Below, in pieces: positions 52,884-64,000 of a stretch of DNA of 64,000 nt. The translations under genes were made by a program, and so were the position numbers. Every line of letters begins with the position of its first letter. Positions within the stretch are counted from its first letter, which is position 1. The notes beneath the pieces are model-generated. The model saw nothing but the letters and a program-made list of their open reading frames with translations. It ran no database searches and was not told the origin of the DNA. The stretch is taken from contig NC_079377.1 of the NCBI RefSeq assembly GCF_021018895.1, positions 14,825,001 to 14,889,000 of the forward strand, read 5' to 3'. This stretch comes from Seriola aureovittata. Taxonomy: Eukaryota; Chordata; Actinopteri; Carangiformes; Carangidae.

Positions 52884-53703
52884 CTAGCAACAGAATAAAA
52901 AAAAATGTAATTTCAAACACCATCTATAATGTACACGACACAGTACAACAATCAATGGAGAAAATGCAGAAGCAAAAATACTCATCCAGTTGTTGCAAGA
53001 ATATCCATGAATAATGCATCCACTAATTCCATCAGAGTTCACCAAGTTACCTGCAGTTACCTTTTAGCCAGAATACTCAAAGTCGAAACCTACCAACAAC
53101 CGACTCAATAGCACAAAAACACAGCTGGTGAGGCAGCAACAATCTCGCTCCAAAACAAGCTCAGCAGTTTAACAACAGGGGCCAAATCTAAGGTAACGAC
53201 AAGGATGCAATTGTACTGTAGAACAAGCCTACCAGGGTGTACTGGTTTGACTACAGTGATTGGGGGTCCACACACACACACATACACACTCACACACAGC
53301 AGGCCCCTAGGCAGGATCAATATTTGTTGGGATTGCACCTTGTTCCAACAATGTAAGATTTACAGCAGGCGTGGGGGATTTACACTTTGTCTTCGAAGCA
53401 ACTCATCAGTGCAACCCAATTACTAACCCCAGACAGACAGCATTAACATGGGCCCCGCTGCTGCTTTATGGCCCCTCAGCCCGTCTCATTCCAGCCTCTT
53501 CAGGCGCTGCCACCATAACGGATACTACACTTAAAATGTGCTCACAGGAATGAATTCTCAGTCTTTCATTACTCCTTCCTTGATTTACTTCATATCATTT
53601 CGCAGCTATAGACAAAGATAACACATTGTAAATTACCCCCATCCTGTCCGCTTGTTTCAGCACGGGGGGAGAGCAGCAGGGAGGGAGGCAGAGGAAAAAC
53701 AGA

Positions 53704-53724
53704 GGGGGGGGGGGGGGGGGGGGG
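53704..53724. repeat. Poly-G run of 21
   Basis: An uninterrupted 21-G run in a purine-rich context (53663-53740). Length is prone to sequencing error. Confidence 0.95.
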
Positions 53725-54366
53725 CAGTGGCAGCAAGAGGGGGCTCAGGTGTCGGTGTAGGTTGCCCCGACAGAGATGCATCTCTGTTACAGAAAATTGT
53801 CTTGTCCTTGTCAAACTTCTTCCCTGTTATGAATTGTACAGTTATGAATGTCCACACAGATGAAATCCGCACTTTGATGATGAGCCTAACATTAGCATGA
53901 AAAAATTCATAAATAAGCACCAAGAATATTATGCTACGACGGTTAACTGTCATGATCTCTAAACTTAAATACTTGGAACATCTAAGTGACAGTTGCTCGC
54001 TAAAAGAAAAAAAAAAGTAACAGTGGCACGTATTATAGTAACAGCAACCATCACAAAACTAATGTTTTGTTGAGCAGGTGTCATTTCTAGCCCTCAGGCC
54101 ATTTGCAGACACTTGCAAGTTGCTAAGGCTCCTCTGGCTAGATCTGTCGCTGCTATGTGAGTTTAGGGAAGACCATGCCACTGGCCCCAATTCCCCCCTT
54201 AAACACACACAGTCACAGCCACAGGGACACAATTTCTACCAAAAGCACTTTACAGCCTGTCAATCACAGTGGACTGCATGAAAAAACTGCTAGATCATAC
54301 ACTTTTACAACACACTACATTATTGACAAATGACGGGTTTCTCTCTAAAATACCAATTTTTCACAG

Positions 54367-54387
54367 AAAAAAAAAAAAAAAAAAAAA
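54367..54387. repeat. Poly-A tract
   Basis: About 21 A following TTTTTCACAG; no element recognised upstream. Confidence 0.93.
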
Positions 54388-54789
54388 CACCTAAAATCTC
54401 TGATCAGTGTTTTCTGCATCTCTAAATAGTAGTCTGTCATACTTGTTTTACCTTCAGGCCAACAATTATTGTGCAAAAATGGGAGTATAATAGATTGTTA
54501 ATACCTCAATTTTGAATTGGAAAAAAACCTTTAACAATATCATCAAATAATGTGCAACTGCAAGAAAACGTTTTTTCTTGAGGTTTGCATAAGAAACAAA
54601 TCCATTCCATTATGTAAACATTCAAATTAATCTGATGACTGGAAATGTTACCACTGCACCTGCTCTTCAGTAACGTACTTGTGTGTGGTGTCACTGAGGA
54701 AAAACACTTGATGTGGGCTGTAGGGAGCCCCCCTTGTCCTCCCTGTAATTTCCTCCACCCTCCATCCTATTTCAGTGGTTGATAACTAA

Positions 54790-55030
54790 GAACATTAGTT
54801 TTATGCCACTTGCCAAGCTCAAATGAAAAGAGAGCTAACTTTAATGACACCGCAATTAATCGGCCCAATAGACAGACAGCTAAAAGACGAGATATTGACT
54901 TCATTAAGGATAATGTATTATGTCATTAAGTCAGTAGGGTCACCTTGTGTATCATACAAGCTGGTTAATATATTGGCATTTTCCATGAATAAGATAAATT
55001 CAGATGTGAGAGATAAAGCTGATTAGAAAA
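54790..55030. other. Candidate conserved non-coding element
   Basis: CCGCAATTAATCGGCCC, GACTTCATTAAGGATAATG, TATGTCATTAAGTCAGTAGG and GGTTAATATATTGGC lie in a stretch of 240 bp without simple repeats. A forward 67-codon ORF covers it but has no motif and no splice context, so non-coding conservation is the likelier explanation. Confidence 0.4.
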
Positions 55031-56084
55031 TATTTCATCCAGGGAGGCGGGGATGCCTGCTAGTGATGGAGACTAGGACACCTCCAGAGGGAAAGAAAAG
55101 GGATAATGTGCTACCAATCATACTTTATCAGAACGCGGATTGATTGGCTGCGGCAATTTAATCATTATTGTTTAGCTCTAATCTACAAAGAAGAACACTC
55201 CAGGCATGAATGTCCTTATAGGAGCATGTCAGCAGCCTCATTTATTTTCCAGTGTTACCGTTTTTTTAAGGAGTCAAACAACAGACTGCAGAGATTAATA
55301 TGAACTTTTACTTACTGACCTTGTAATGTATGAAATCACTACTGGTATATCCACATATCACCACTTATCTTGTAATAAAAACTGTGCTAACCTTATAATA
55401 TTTCAAATTACATCAGCAACACTATGAGAATAACAGGTATTATTTAGGTCTTATAGTTTCATGTGTTCATTAAAGGCACCGGATACTACATAAAGGTATT
55501 TATGTCATTGTCCAATACAGTGATATTAAAGTCCCTCTCTCAGCTGTATCTGTCTCATTTCCCAGAACATCTCCCTCAGGACTATTGAGAGGTATTGGAG
55601 TTCCACTGCACTCTACTGCGACCTTGCTAGTTTCTTTTTTGGGGGTCTGTGTGATTATCGGCAGTTTCTCATCTGGTGGAGGCTCCACTCATTTGTCATG
55701 ATTATTGCTGAGTTCTGGCCTGTCATTGGCTGCAAGAGATCAATGGCTTTGGACTCTCCCTCTGTTGTATGGGCAGGCCAAACAGCCTTTTCTTCACTAA
55801 ATGAGGCTTTCCCTCTATCCATCCATCCATTCCATCCATACTGCCTTTTCTCTCTCAATGTCTTTCTCTCTCCCTCCTGAGTCAGTTCATCAATTTGGTA
55901 GTCTATATATCTTTTTTTTCCAATCAGTGCTGACACAGTGCCTGTTTTTCGGGTATTGAAAATAAGAAGCTGTGGAGTCAGAGCTACCCATTCTTGATTT
56001 GTAAAGGAGCTTTACTTGCTCTGTTGAACTTGACATACTCATCATTAAGTTAAAAAAAATCATCAAATCAAGCAAACAAAACTT

Positions 56085-56455
56085 ATTTAAAAGGTGTAGT
56101 ATTTCACAAACAGACTGAGTGCTGATCCTGAGAAGATCAACGGCGCTCCTATGACTGTACAATACATACAAAGCTACAGCCTGGCACCTGTTAGCTTAGC
56201 TTAGCATAAAAACTGAAAACAGGAGAAACAGCTAACCAAAATCTAACATCTGCGTGAGGTTTTTACTTTTTGGTTCCTGTACTGATTCAACAAGCCAGGG
56301 CCAGAGCCAGGCTAGTGGTTTCCCTCAGTCTCCACTCTTTATGCTAAGCTAACAACATTTACCGTACATACATGAGAGTGGTATCAAAGTTCTCATTTAA
56401 TTCTTGGTAAGAGAGCAAATAAATGTATTTCCCAAAATTTGAAACTATTCTTTTA
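56085..56455. mobile_element. Foldback (inverted-arm) teleost repeat
   Basis: The left arm includes GAGAAGATCAACGGCGCTCC, ATGACTGTACAATACATAC and GTTAGCTTAGCTTAGCATAA, then ACTGAAAACAGGAGAAACAG. The right arm (about 56303-56455) contains the reverse complement of the same series: GAGCCAGGCTAGTGGTTTCC, TTTATGCTAAGCTAAC, ACCGTACATACATGAGAGTG and TTCCCAAAATTTGAAACTAT. The two halves would fold into a long imperfect hairpin. The GCTTAGCTTAGCATAAA core and the TTTCCCAAAAT end are hallmarks of a very abundant fish repeat. No ORF, so it is non-autonomous. Confidence 0.75.
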
Positions 56456-56984
56456 TTTCTGAATTACTGAAGGTGAGTCAATGTGTATTACTATGGGCTA
56501 CTACAGTTTTACTAAATGAGCATTTATTCTCCTTAATCTCTTCATAGGCTGGATAATAAACTTCATTTCATGGCAGAAGGATTTCAAGCTTATTCTAAGT
56601 CATCTGGGAATGTAGCTTCAAGATAAAAGAAAATGCTACCAGCTTGCTGGACAAACAGTATTTGTGGTGAGACATTCATCTATGCCAGAAGCCCTGGCTT
56701 AATTTTGTTTCTCGTAAACCCAACTCTTGTGCCAGAACTTGAGTCCAAGATCGTATGAATGTCACATGCCTTAGGTAATAACTTCAGACTCTTTGGAAGA
56801 TTTCTAACCAGTACAAATAAAATGAGCCTCTAATGCCTCTCATTAAAATCCATACACAGTCTCTCAATCAATTGCTACTTCTGTATGCTGCATGGGCCTG
56901 ACAGAGTATAAAGTTCACAAGTGAACATATCATTATATCATGATCTGTAATGATAACTTCTCAGAATAACTCTTTTTTGATTAT

Positions 56985-57160
56985 GCGAGTCAGTGGTTAG
57001 TGGCCCTTTAAATATCACGGTTTATATTTGTAGAAAATGAGAGTGTAATTTAATGTTCAAAGAAGCTACAGAGAACTTTAATTATGTGCCCTTAATGAGG
57101 AATAAATTATGGCAAGACTAATTGCTTATGAATGTGAAGACACAGATCATGGCTCCTGCT
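56985..57160. other. Candidate conserved non-coding element
   Basis: GCCCTTTAAATATCACGG, GAGTGTAATTTAATGTTC, GAACTTTAATTATGTGCCC, TTAATGAGGAATAAATTATG and GACTAATTGCTTATGAATG are packed into 175 bp. This is dense homeodomain/POU-type wording typical of ancient enhancers. There is no coding frame. Confidence 0.42.
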
Positions 57161-57399
57161 GTACCCACACATACTGCAGCAGAAGCAAAACGAAAAGCCC
57201 AGTTTTACTACGCGGTTTCTAGATCATGCGTATACTGTTTTGTTGCCCTGTGCACATTTACTAACCATTATGTAGGGTTATAAAATACAGCACCCAGCGA
57301 ATGTATAAATAAATGCACATCGTGAAAATGTCATGAAAATTGGTCTTCATAAAATGAGGCCAAAACCATAATGTAACACCAAGTCAACGTTAGAAAAGT

Positions 57400-57570
57400 G
57401 ACACTGTCATTATTGAATCTTGACATGCTGCATCAATCATTCGCCATTATCAGCATAACATACATGAAGCCCTATCACAGAGGCCCTGCAAAACAAAAGC
57501 AATTGCTCTGGTGTGAAAAGCCATTGAGCATACATTCATGTCAGTAATCAACACACAAGCCTCTCAGCTT
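57400..57570. other. Candidate conserved non-coding element
   Basis: CATTATTGAATCTTGACATG, CATCAATCATTCGCCATTAT and TGTCAGTAATCAACACAC. It may be the continuation of the block at 57.0 kb. There is no coding frame. Confidence 0.3.
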
Positions 57571-58599
57571 CTCCTCATGGGTCACAGAATTAAAGTGCCT
57601 TTCACACAAGGTCAAGACAGAGCAGACAAGCCCTATTAAATATATTCCAGCACTTCAAGTAAATGGCAAGGGATGATCCACTACAATAATTACCAGCCTC
57701 CCTTTGTGCTCCAATCGCATCAATGGGCTCAAGATAATACAAAAGAATATTTTTACTGTATGTCCCTCAGTTTGCATATGTAGTTGGTGAGATATAGAGA
57801 GATCTAAATGGCTGACGAAGCAGTAGCGATACAGCAATTCTAGGACACACTAGGAGATGTGGTATAGAGTCATACTGACTATAGTTATACACAGAAGTGC
57901 CTCTGCAGACTGTTAAAGGCAGCCCAGAGCTAGTCCAGTGCCACCTGGAGAGTGAGTAGGAGAGCTGATGAGTTTTATCACCTCGCCAAAGCCTTCCTCA
58001 GGATCTTCTAATTGACGGCTGGGCCTGTTCCTCTGTCCCACACAATTTCCCATCATGCCTCTCCTGCTGCCACATAGCTCTCACTACTCGCACCCCGGTT
58101 CTCCACCTCCCTCCTCCTTGAGTCTATCCCTCACTCACTCTCTCTACCTTTGTTTTCACCCGTATCCGTTCCCCATCTCCTCTCCTTTCTCCTGCTGCTG
58201 CCGCGCCTTGGCTTGGCTGAGCAGGCCTGACAGGCGGATTCCTTTGCTTTTCGCCGTATTAAAGCCACTTTCTTGCTCTGACAGCCTGCTCTCTCCTGCC
58301 ACCTCATAGCTCTGGCTTCACACTTCTCTGGGCAGCCACTGCCTCTTGACAGACCACTGTCACTTCCCATCATGCTCTCTGCTGATCGCGCCTCCCTCCT
58401 CTGCCACTCTGACACCCCCCATACCCACCCAACCCCTCCTCGGCAAGCTCGTGCGAGCCCACTTCCATACCAGTGCAATTATTTTTTTGACAAGCCATCC
58501 ATCAGCCTTAACTTTAAAAGCACTCTCCACTGATATCCATTGTTAAGCCCCCCTTTGCAGCTCCTGCCTTCTCCCTCCAGATAGAGCTTGCATGAGAGA

Positions 58600-58995
58600 G
58601 TATGATATCAGACATCACCAAACCTACCAAACCATGTAAATTTACTTTGTTCTCGGCTATGTTTCCAATTTCACGTCCAATTTTTCGGTACATTATGCGT
58701 AGTTGTTGTGCCTAATACAATGTTGTCAAAACCCATTAGAGTTTGCTCCCTTAGTCGCCTCTGAAAACAGGTTACAATTGGTATTCTATATGTGTAAGAC
58801 GGGCACATCGCACCATCTGCAGTTGAATCTTATTAAAATTATCTGTTCAATTCTCACGTTCTTCGGTCAGAGCAATTTGCAGGCATTAGCAAAGACACAT
58901 ATGAAAATGTCAGCATGTCAACTAATAACAACGAAAGCAAAGGGAGTGCATCGCTGTGAGTCAATAACGCTGCCTTGGCTGGTGACACAAATTTG
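58600..58995. other. Candidate conserved non-coding element, about 400 bp
   Basis: A long repeat-free block of balanced composition with GTAAATTTACTTTG, CCTAATACAATGTTGTC, GGTTACAATTGGTATTC, TTAAAATTATCTGTTCAATT, GCAGGCATTAGCAAAGAC and CAATAACGCTGCCTTGGC. A forward 97-codon ORF (58703-58996) runs through it without recognisable domains. Confidence 0.42.
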
Positions 58996-59114
58996 ATGGT
59001 AATCTAAGAAAATGAATAAGGAGGAAAAGCTCTGCGCCATTTGAATGGGAATCTTGTCCTGTGTTGAATCATTTGGCGCTCTTCCACTTGGCCTACATCT
59101 TAGCCTTGCCGTGG

Positions 59115-59158
59115 AAAAAAAAAAGGTGGGGGGGGGGGGGGGTGTGTGTGTGTGTGTG
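59115..59158. repeat. A10 / G15 / (TG)8 compound simple repeat
   Basis: Ten A, GGT, 15 G and about eight TG units follow each other directly. Confidence 0.95.
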
Positions 59159-59829
59159 ACAACAAAGTGCTCTCCCATCACTGCTGTCTGGTGCGCTCAA
59201 ACAGCACACATTACATGTGCATGATGAATTGGCTGCATTATGCACAGCTCAAATGACTGTTCTCTTCATCTGACCAATGCTGCCATTTGAACAATGTGAT
59301 GCTGTGAGCAGATACTGAATATGGCTGTTGAAGCCCCAAATGTACAATTAAAAACACTTTCAGTGGTACCATGTGTCATGATACAGTCATTGTATATTAC
59401 TCCAGTTGATGACTGTACTTGAACTTACAGAAGCACCACTGTGGCAAACTTGAAAATGATAATTAATGTGCAGTGTACCTCATTTAGAAATCTGTTAGCT
59501 TGTGAAGCTCATTAGACACACAGCAACAAAAAAGGGACAAAAAAAATCTATGATGTCAGTGAGTTGAACACTTGATGGTGACATATTACAGGTTGTCCAC
59601 CCCAAACGAAAGTAAAATGGGTATGGGCCAAAGGGCTGCGCAATTTCAGCAGTAGTTCATAAAGAATATTGAAGACAGGCAAATAAGAAGTGACAAAATT
59701 GCTATAGCAGCACAATGGAGCTTGGCTGCTACACTACAGAATCACTCAGCCAAGCGAGTTTGTAAACTTTAAGCCAATTGCATTCAAAAGCCAGCCTTCA
59801 ACAAAAAGGAAACACAATTAACAAGCTGA

Positions 59830-60250
59830 TACCAGCATGTGTCTGGCTGACTTAATGAATATCAAATTATACACAAACACTTATAAATCATCATTATCCC
59901 CCAAATTTTAATTGATCCCACAATTAAACATGACAAATGCTACGTATGGCAAGTCTTGACTTTATTCTTTCCCAATAAGGGACTATTTATCTTTCTCTTT
60001 TCCTTCTGCGTCATAGCTAATTTCACATTGTGTGTGCTGCTAATTAACAGGGACAGACAGACAATTTTAGTGCAGGGTAATTTCTTTTGTTTACAGCAGG
60101 GAGCCTTCTGTTTCGAATAATTTCCAAGGCTCTTAGGAACTCCAGTTTGCTCCTAATGGCATCTATTTCAACCTTCCCTCAAGTTTTGGACTGACAATTT
60201 CCTTACTGTCCTTTCCTTACAATTTTTCTCTAATAATTATGCGGATCATT
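59830..60250. other. Candidate conserved non-coding element
   Basis: AATTTTAATTGATCCCACAA, GCTAATTTCACATTG, GCTGCTAATTAACAGGG, GGTAATTTCTTTTGTTTACA (FOX-like TGTTTAC/TTGTTTAC core) and CTCTAATAATTATGCGG. There is no coding frame. Confidence 0.33.
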
Positions 60251-61032
60251 TAAACTGTGCATTCAATCCATTTATAAGAGTTTGCTTTTCTGTTAAGGGA
60301 ACATGTCTGATATCAATATAAAGAGATGTCCCGTTTAACAGTGATGCAATTAAGTGAGCATTCTTTTAAACTGAATATTTTAAGTCTGACAACAATTAAT
60401 TTCATGCTTGCCAGAGTGTAGGCGTGTGTTTGATTGTGCATGCATTTTAATGTTTCTGTGTATACGATGCAGTGTGTGCCCACTGACATGTTTATTTGAG
60501 TTGTGTTGTGTTTACACCTTGTGCAGATGCTGAATCTATCCACAGCAGACACCTGCCACTGTCGGTGGCCCTGACAGCTCTGATCCCAGCAAAGCGAAGC
60601 AAGGCACCAGCATATGGTTATCAATGATCCAGATGGCTCCTGCTTGTCTCCAGACTGACAACTTTGCTCCTCCATTATCAAACACTAGTAATTAACCATA
60701 ATCAAGTAGGTGTTAATTAGACATAATGAAACAATTTCTGTTTGGTCAGAGCCTACTATTTGCCAATTACTTGTAATTATATGCACTAAGCACTTCAGTG
60801 TAATCTCTGTTGGTGGTGGAACAGGCAGCCAGTCAAGCAGCAGGCTGTGCCTGTTTGCTAGACTGAAGAGACTTTTGTTTTGTCTAAAAATTTGGCAGAT
60901 TTAAACCTGCAGCCCTCTGATTGGCCAGCCTGTCACAGCTGCCTGAGGCGGGAACAAAGGGGGCGTCATACTTCTTCATGACAGCGCCAGGGAAGTTTGT
61001 CATTCCCGGGAGAGGAAGGTTGTTAATCAGAG

Positions 61033-61045
61033 TGACCCCTGACCC
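61033..61045. promoter_or_regulatory. Perfect DR1 nuclear-receptor-type site
   Basis: The plus strand reads TGACCC-C-TGACCC, that is GGGTCA-G-GGGTCA on the minus strand. This is a direct repeat of the receptor half-site with one-base spacing, the arrangement bound by RXR, HNF4 and COUP-TF type receptors. It sits in a GC-richer island (60930-61110) that also contains GGCGGGAA, an E2F-like word, at about 60947. Function is not shown by the sequence. Confidence 0.4.
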
Positions 61046-62826
61046 CAATCCACGGGTCCCAGCACCACTGCTGGTCGCATACACCTGGAAGCGATGCATG
61101 TTTCGGGGGAAATTAAAGCTGTAAATTTGCTTAGCGGAGATCAGAGAAGAGATACAGCTTGGAGAGGACGAGAGACACACAAGGAAGATAAAAGATGAGA
61201 AGGAGGAGGAAAGCCAGACAAAATTTGAGAAATTCAGAATGAAAAGGAGATAAAAAAAAAAAGAAAGTGCAGAACGAAGAGGATTGAGGGAGAAAGCTGC
61301 TTTTGGCAGAGTGACACTAGACACTGCACCTGCCGTTGCTGCATGTCTTTCTGAGAGGAGAGAGTTCAACAAGCAGTAACAACAGGAAAATGGAGGGATG
61401 TAATGCCGCTGTGTGAATTGTTCAGGGCTGGGCTTCATTTGACATTTTTAAAAACCGGTGCCAATCTGATACCTGACTTTTGGCACGTATACAAAGACAC
61501 AGCTTTTTACATTACTTTAATTTGAGAACATTAAGCTTTTCAATCACGCCACAATTTAAAAATCTCTTAAACTACATATTAAGTTGTTTGAGTGACACAC
61601 CAAACAAAAGTCACTTACAATTACAAGGCAAGATCTGGAAACATCTGTGTGGCAGCTCCATCAAAACCAGTACAAGTGAGAACAGCAGTATGGTTGTTAT
61701 TCAAACTGATGACGGAAACAGAGGGAGACAAAGCCTTCCATGATACTATTGGACATGGCCATGTAATTCGATATCAGATAAAATCCTTTATGAAGACAGG
61801 ATATGACATTCCTGTTATTATTTGCCTGATAGAGGAATGGGTTTTCCCATTTTGGTTTTCCTCATATTGAGGAATAATTGCTTTTCTCCCAAGGCTAGCG
61901 TCAGATTGATGTATGTGCTTTCACAGCATGTCAGGACCAGAGTCCAAAAGCTAAGATGGAATCATGAGACAACACAACACAGATTAGAAAATAATAATCA
62001 TGGAAATATAGTAATATAATAATAATATTACTAATGATCATGCACTCCATTATCATCTCAACTCTATCACATAAATACTGTAATATTGAGAACCAAATTA
62101 GCTTTTAGCCTGAGCGCAGGGTGTAGAGTTTTCTATGAAAACAAAAAGTTAAGATAAGCTGAGACAACATTTAAAATATACAGTTGAAGCAGATTGTGCT
62201 TGTAAATGATTATCCCCGCTAACAAAACATTTATCTTGGAACTGGGATGTTAATTATGAGCTATCTGGGTAAATTTCACATGAATGATATTAAGATAGCC
62301 CGGTCTTGCCCTGTTAAGTTCTGTAGTATGGACAATAAGCTGCTGACATGACACTGTGGTTCTCTTTAATAAGACCACCCCTATGACTCGAACATCAAGC
62401 TGCAGAATACAGATCCGACTAAAACAACGAGTGGTACGTAAGCTGACTGTAACACAACCTCCACACTGTAAAGCCATCCACGCTCAAGGACCATATGGTA
62501 CTATATCTGTCATCTGTGCTGGCTGGGTGTCTAAATCCAAATTCCTCACAAGCCCACTGTAAATCTGAGTGTCACCAAAGTCGTCCTAATTAAAGATGAC
62601 CAGAGTTTAGTCATTTCTTTAAAGAGGCATCAACAACACTGTAAATAAGTCATTTGCAGTGGGCCGGTAATCACAGAGACCATAACCCAGGACCGGCCCT
62701 CACCCATAATTACTGCGGCCCAGCGTAATCAACAGCACATTATCTGCTACGAGCTGGAAAACTACTCACACTCACTCCATCCTGAAACATAACACTGTCT
62801 CCCATGACTAAGGACACAGCCACCCA

Positions 62827-62858
<32 letters not shown>

Positions 62859-62872
62859 TGTGTGTGTGTGTG
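62827..62872. repeat. (GT)n microsatellite
   Basis: About 23 GT units with one TATG interruption. Confidence 0.96.
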
Positions 62873-63684
62873 CTACTTAGCTACTGAGACAAACAACTTC
62901 ATCTAGCATAATTTTGTCAATGACTGTGCTCACGCTCATGATAGAAAGATTAACTGATTAATTGTCTGAACTGGGTTTAAGAGACAAATGCACCTTTGAA
63001 CTCATATGGATGGCAAAGTTATGCTGTACACTTATATAATACTGTTCTGTGATGTTCAGTGTCTTCCGCTTTTTAGCCTCAATTCATTTTCATGCTTGCT
63101 CCATTCACTGGAGAAGGCGACAAGATGTGGTTGAAAGTTTCAGAAACAATAAGTGAGTTGGATGTTGGGTTTGGAATTTTTTCAACAAGCTGCTGTTTAC
63201 AAAGTAAATAGTCCCTAACAACAAATGAAGCATATGTGGACAGACATGCAGGGCAATCTGTCTCCCATAGAGATTTTTTTTTAACTGTCAACAACATAGA
63301 TATTTCCTTTAAGCTGCTGTATATTAATTATAGCAAGGCATCAAACCTTAGGGGCACAGTGATGAACAACATATCTTGCAATATCTGAGAAATGGAGTCA
63401 ACCTAAATTCTCAGTCTGGACCGAAGCCTCTGTCTGCTCCTCCTTTGTAATGACATAGAGTCATGAGGAGGAGGGGATGGAGGGTTGCTGAGGTGCTGAG
63501 GTGCTGAGGCCTGAGCTGCTTGTCAGTGGCATGACTGATCACCGAGGCCAACTCTAAAAGGATTGCTGGTGGAAATAAAGACACCAGCATGTCAGCTGTA
63601 AGCTCCTGAGAAGGACCCATCAGACAAGTGGATGCGTATTGACAGGCCAGAGACAGAAAGAGAGAGACATGGAGAGATGAAGGG

Positions 63685-63710
63685 GAAGACAGAGAGAGAG
63701 AGAGAGAGGA
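63685..63710. repeat. (GA)n microsatellite
   Basis: About ten GA units in a purine-rich stretch from 63645. Confidence 0.92.
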
Positions 63711-64000
63711 AGTGTCCTGAAGTCGCTCACCTTGGCACAGGCTGCAATGTCAGCCGACCTGGTGGCCATCACTCTCAGGCCCTATCCCGGGTATTATTTA
63801 AAGGCAAACAAATATCAGGGACTGAATGTCACCACAAGGACACCCAGGCCTCATCTCCACCAATCAGTGTCCAGGGTTTTTAAATCACCCTTTCTCCTTC
63901 CCTCACCGACAAATCCATCTTCCTCATTCCTATACTCTGCTTCACACCCCCATTCGACCCCTGACTACCACATTGAGGGGCGGCACTGTGCAACAGATTT

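Larger units (their letters stand above)
27183..64000. other. Upstream LRMDA intron or 5' region; no further exon recognised
   Basis: The N-terminal coding exon(s) should lie on the minus strand above 27182, but I could not find one by eye. A short exon could be missed because I had no search tool. No plus-strand gene is visible either. The stretch holds microsatellites, an 82-bp tandem duplication, transposon relics between 49.0 and 56.5 kb, and many blocks of complex AT-rich sequence with homeodomain cores. The largest ORF of the window (60884-61438, minus, 184 codons) lies here and is judged spurious. Confidence 0.55.

Noticed and set aside
60884..61438. 184-codon minus-strand ORF, the longest in the window
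   Set aside because: The middle is Phe/Ser/Leu-rich translation of a purine tract read in reverse, the ends have no recognisable domain, and no splice sites or promoter fit. It is most likely chance openness across low-complexity and GC-richer DNA.

Overview
This window looks like vertebrate nuclear DNA, most probably from a teleost fish. It is AT-rich and carries almost no protein-coding sequence. It is full of CA/GT, GA and CAGA microsatellites, and it holds several dispersed repeats whose wording matches families common in fish genomes. I see no bacterial or viral gene organisation, and nearly all ORFs over 60 codons are chance or low-complexity readings.

The one gene I can support lies on the minus strand. 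Three short exons (27182-27056, 25646-25507 and 22241-22115, in transcript order) splice in phase into about 131 residues of a leucine-rich-repeat protein. I recognise it as LRMDA (C10orf11), the leucine-rich melanocyte differentiation-associated protein linked to oculocutaneous albinism type 7. The first exon carries LRR strands, the second carries the last LRR and the start of the LRR cap, and the third carries the cap ending in MKVVKPK. The N-terminal exon(s) should lie at higher coordinates and the C-terminal tail at lower coordinates. I found neither, so the gene probably extends past both ends of the window.

The intron between the first two exons (27055-25647) does not follow the GT-AG rule. 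It starts with a perfect ATATCCTTT and ends in AC. A TCCTTGAC branch-site match lies 17 nt from its end. Only this choice joins the two exons in frame without a stop, so it is read as a minor-spliceosome (U12-type) AT-AC intron. This is the best-supported unusual feature here.

Layout: 1-22114 is the intron following the last visible exon, with a fish repeat plus a large compound microsatellite at 2.6-3.1 kb. 22115-27182 is the exon cluster. 27183-64000 is the intron (or 5' region) upstream of the visible exons. That last part holds an 82-bp tandem duplication (37.4 kb), a terminal-inverted-repeat hAT-like element and a fragment of the same family (49-50.4 kb), a decayed BED-finger transposase fragment (51.5-51.7 kb), a SINE-like or other dispersed repeat (52.4-52.8 kb) and a foldback repeat (56.1-56.5 kb). 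Many stretches of complex, homeodomain-core-rich sequence look like conserved non-coding elements. In human the neighbour of LRMDA is the developmental regulator ZNF503, so these introns may hold its long-range enhancers. That is an inference that an alignment would decide.
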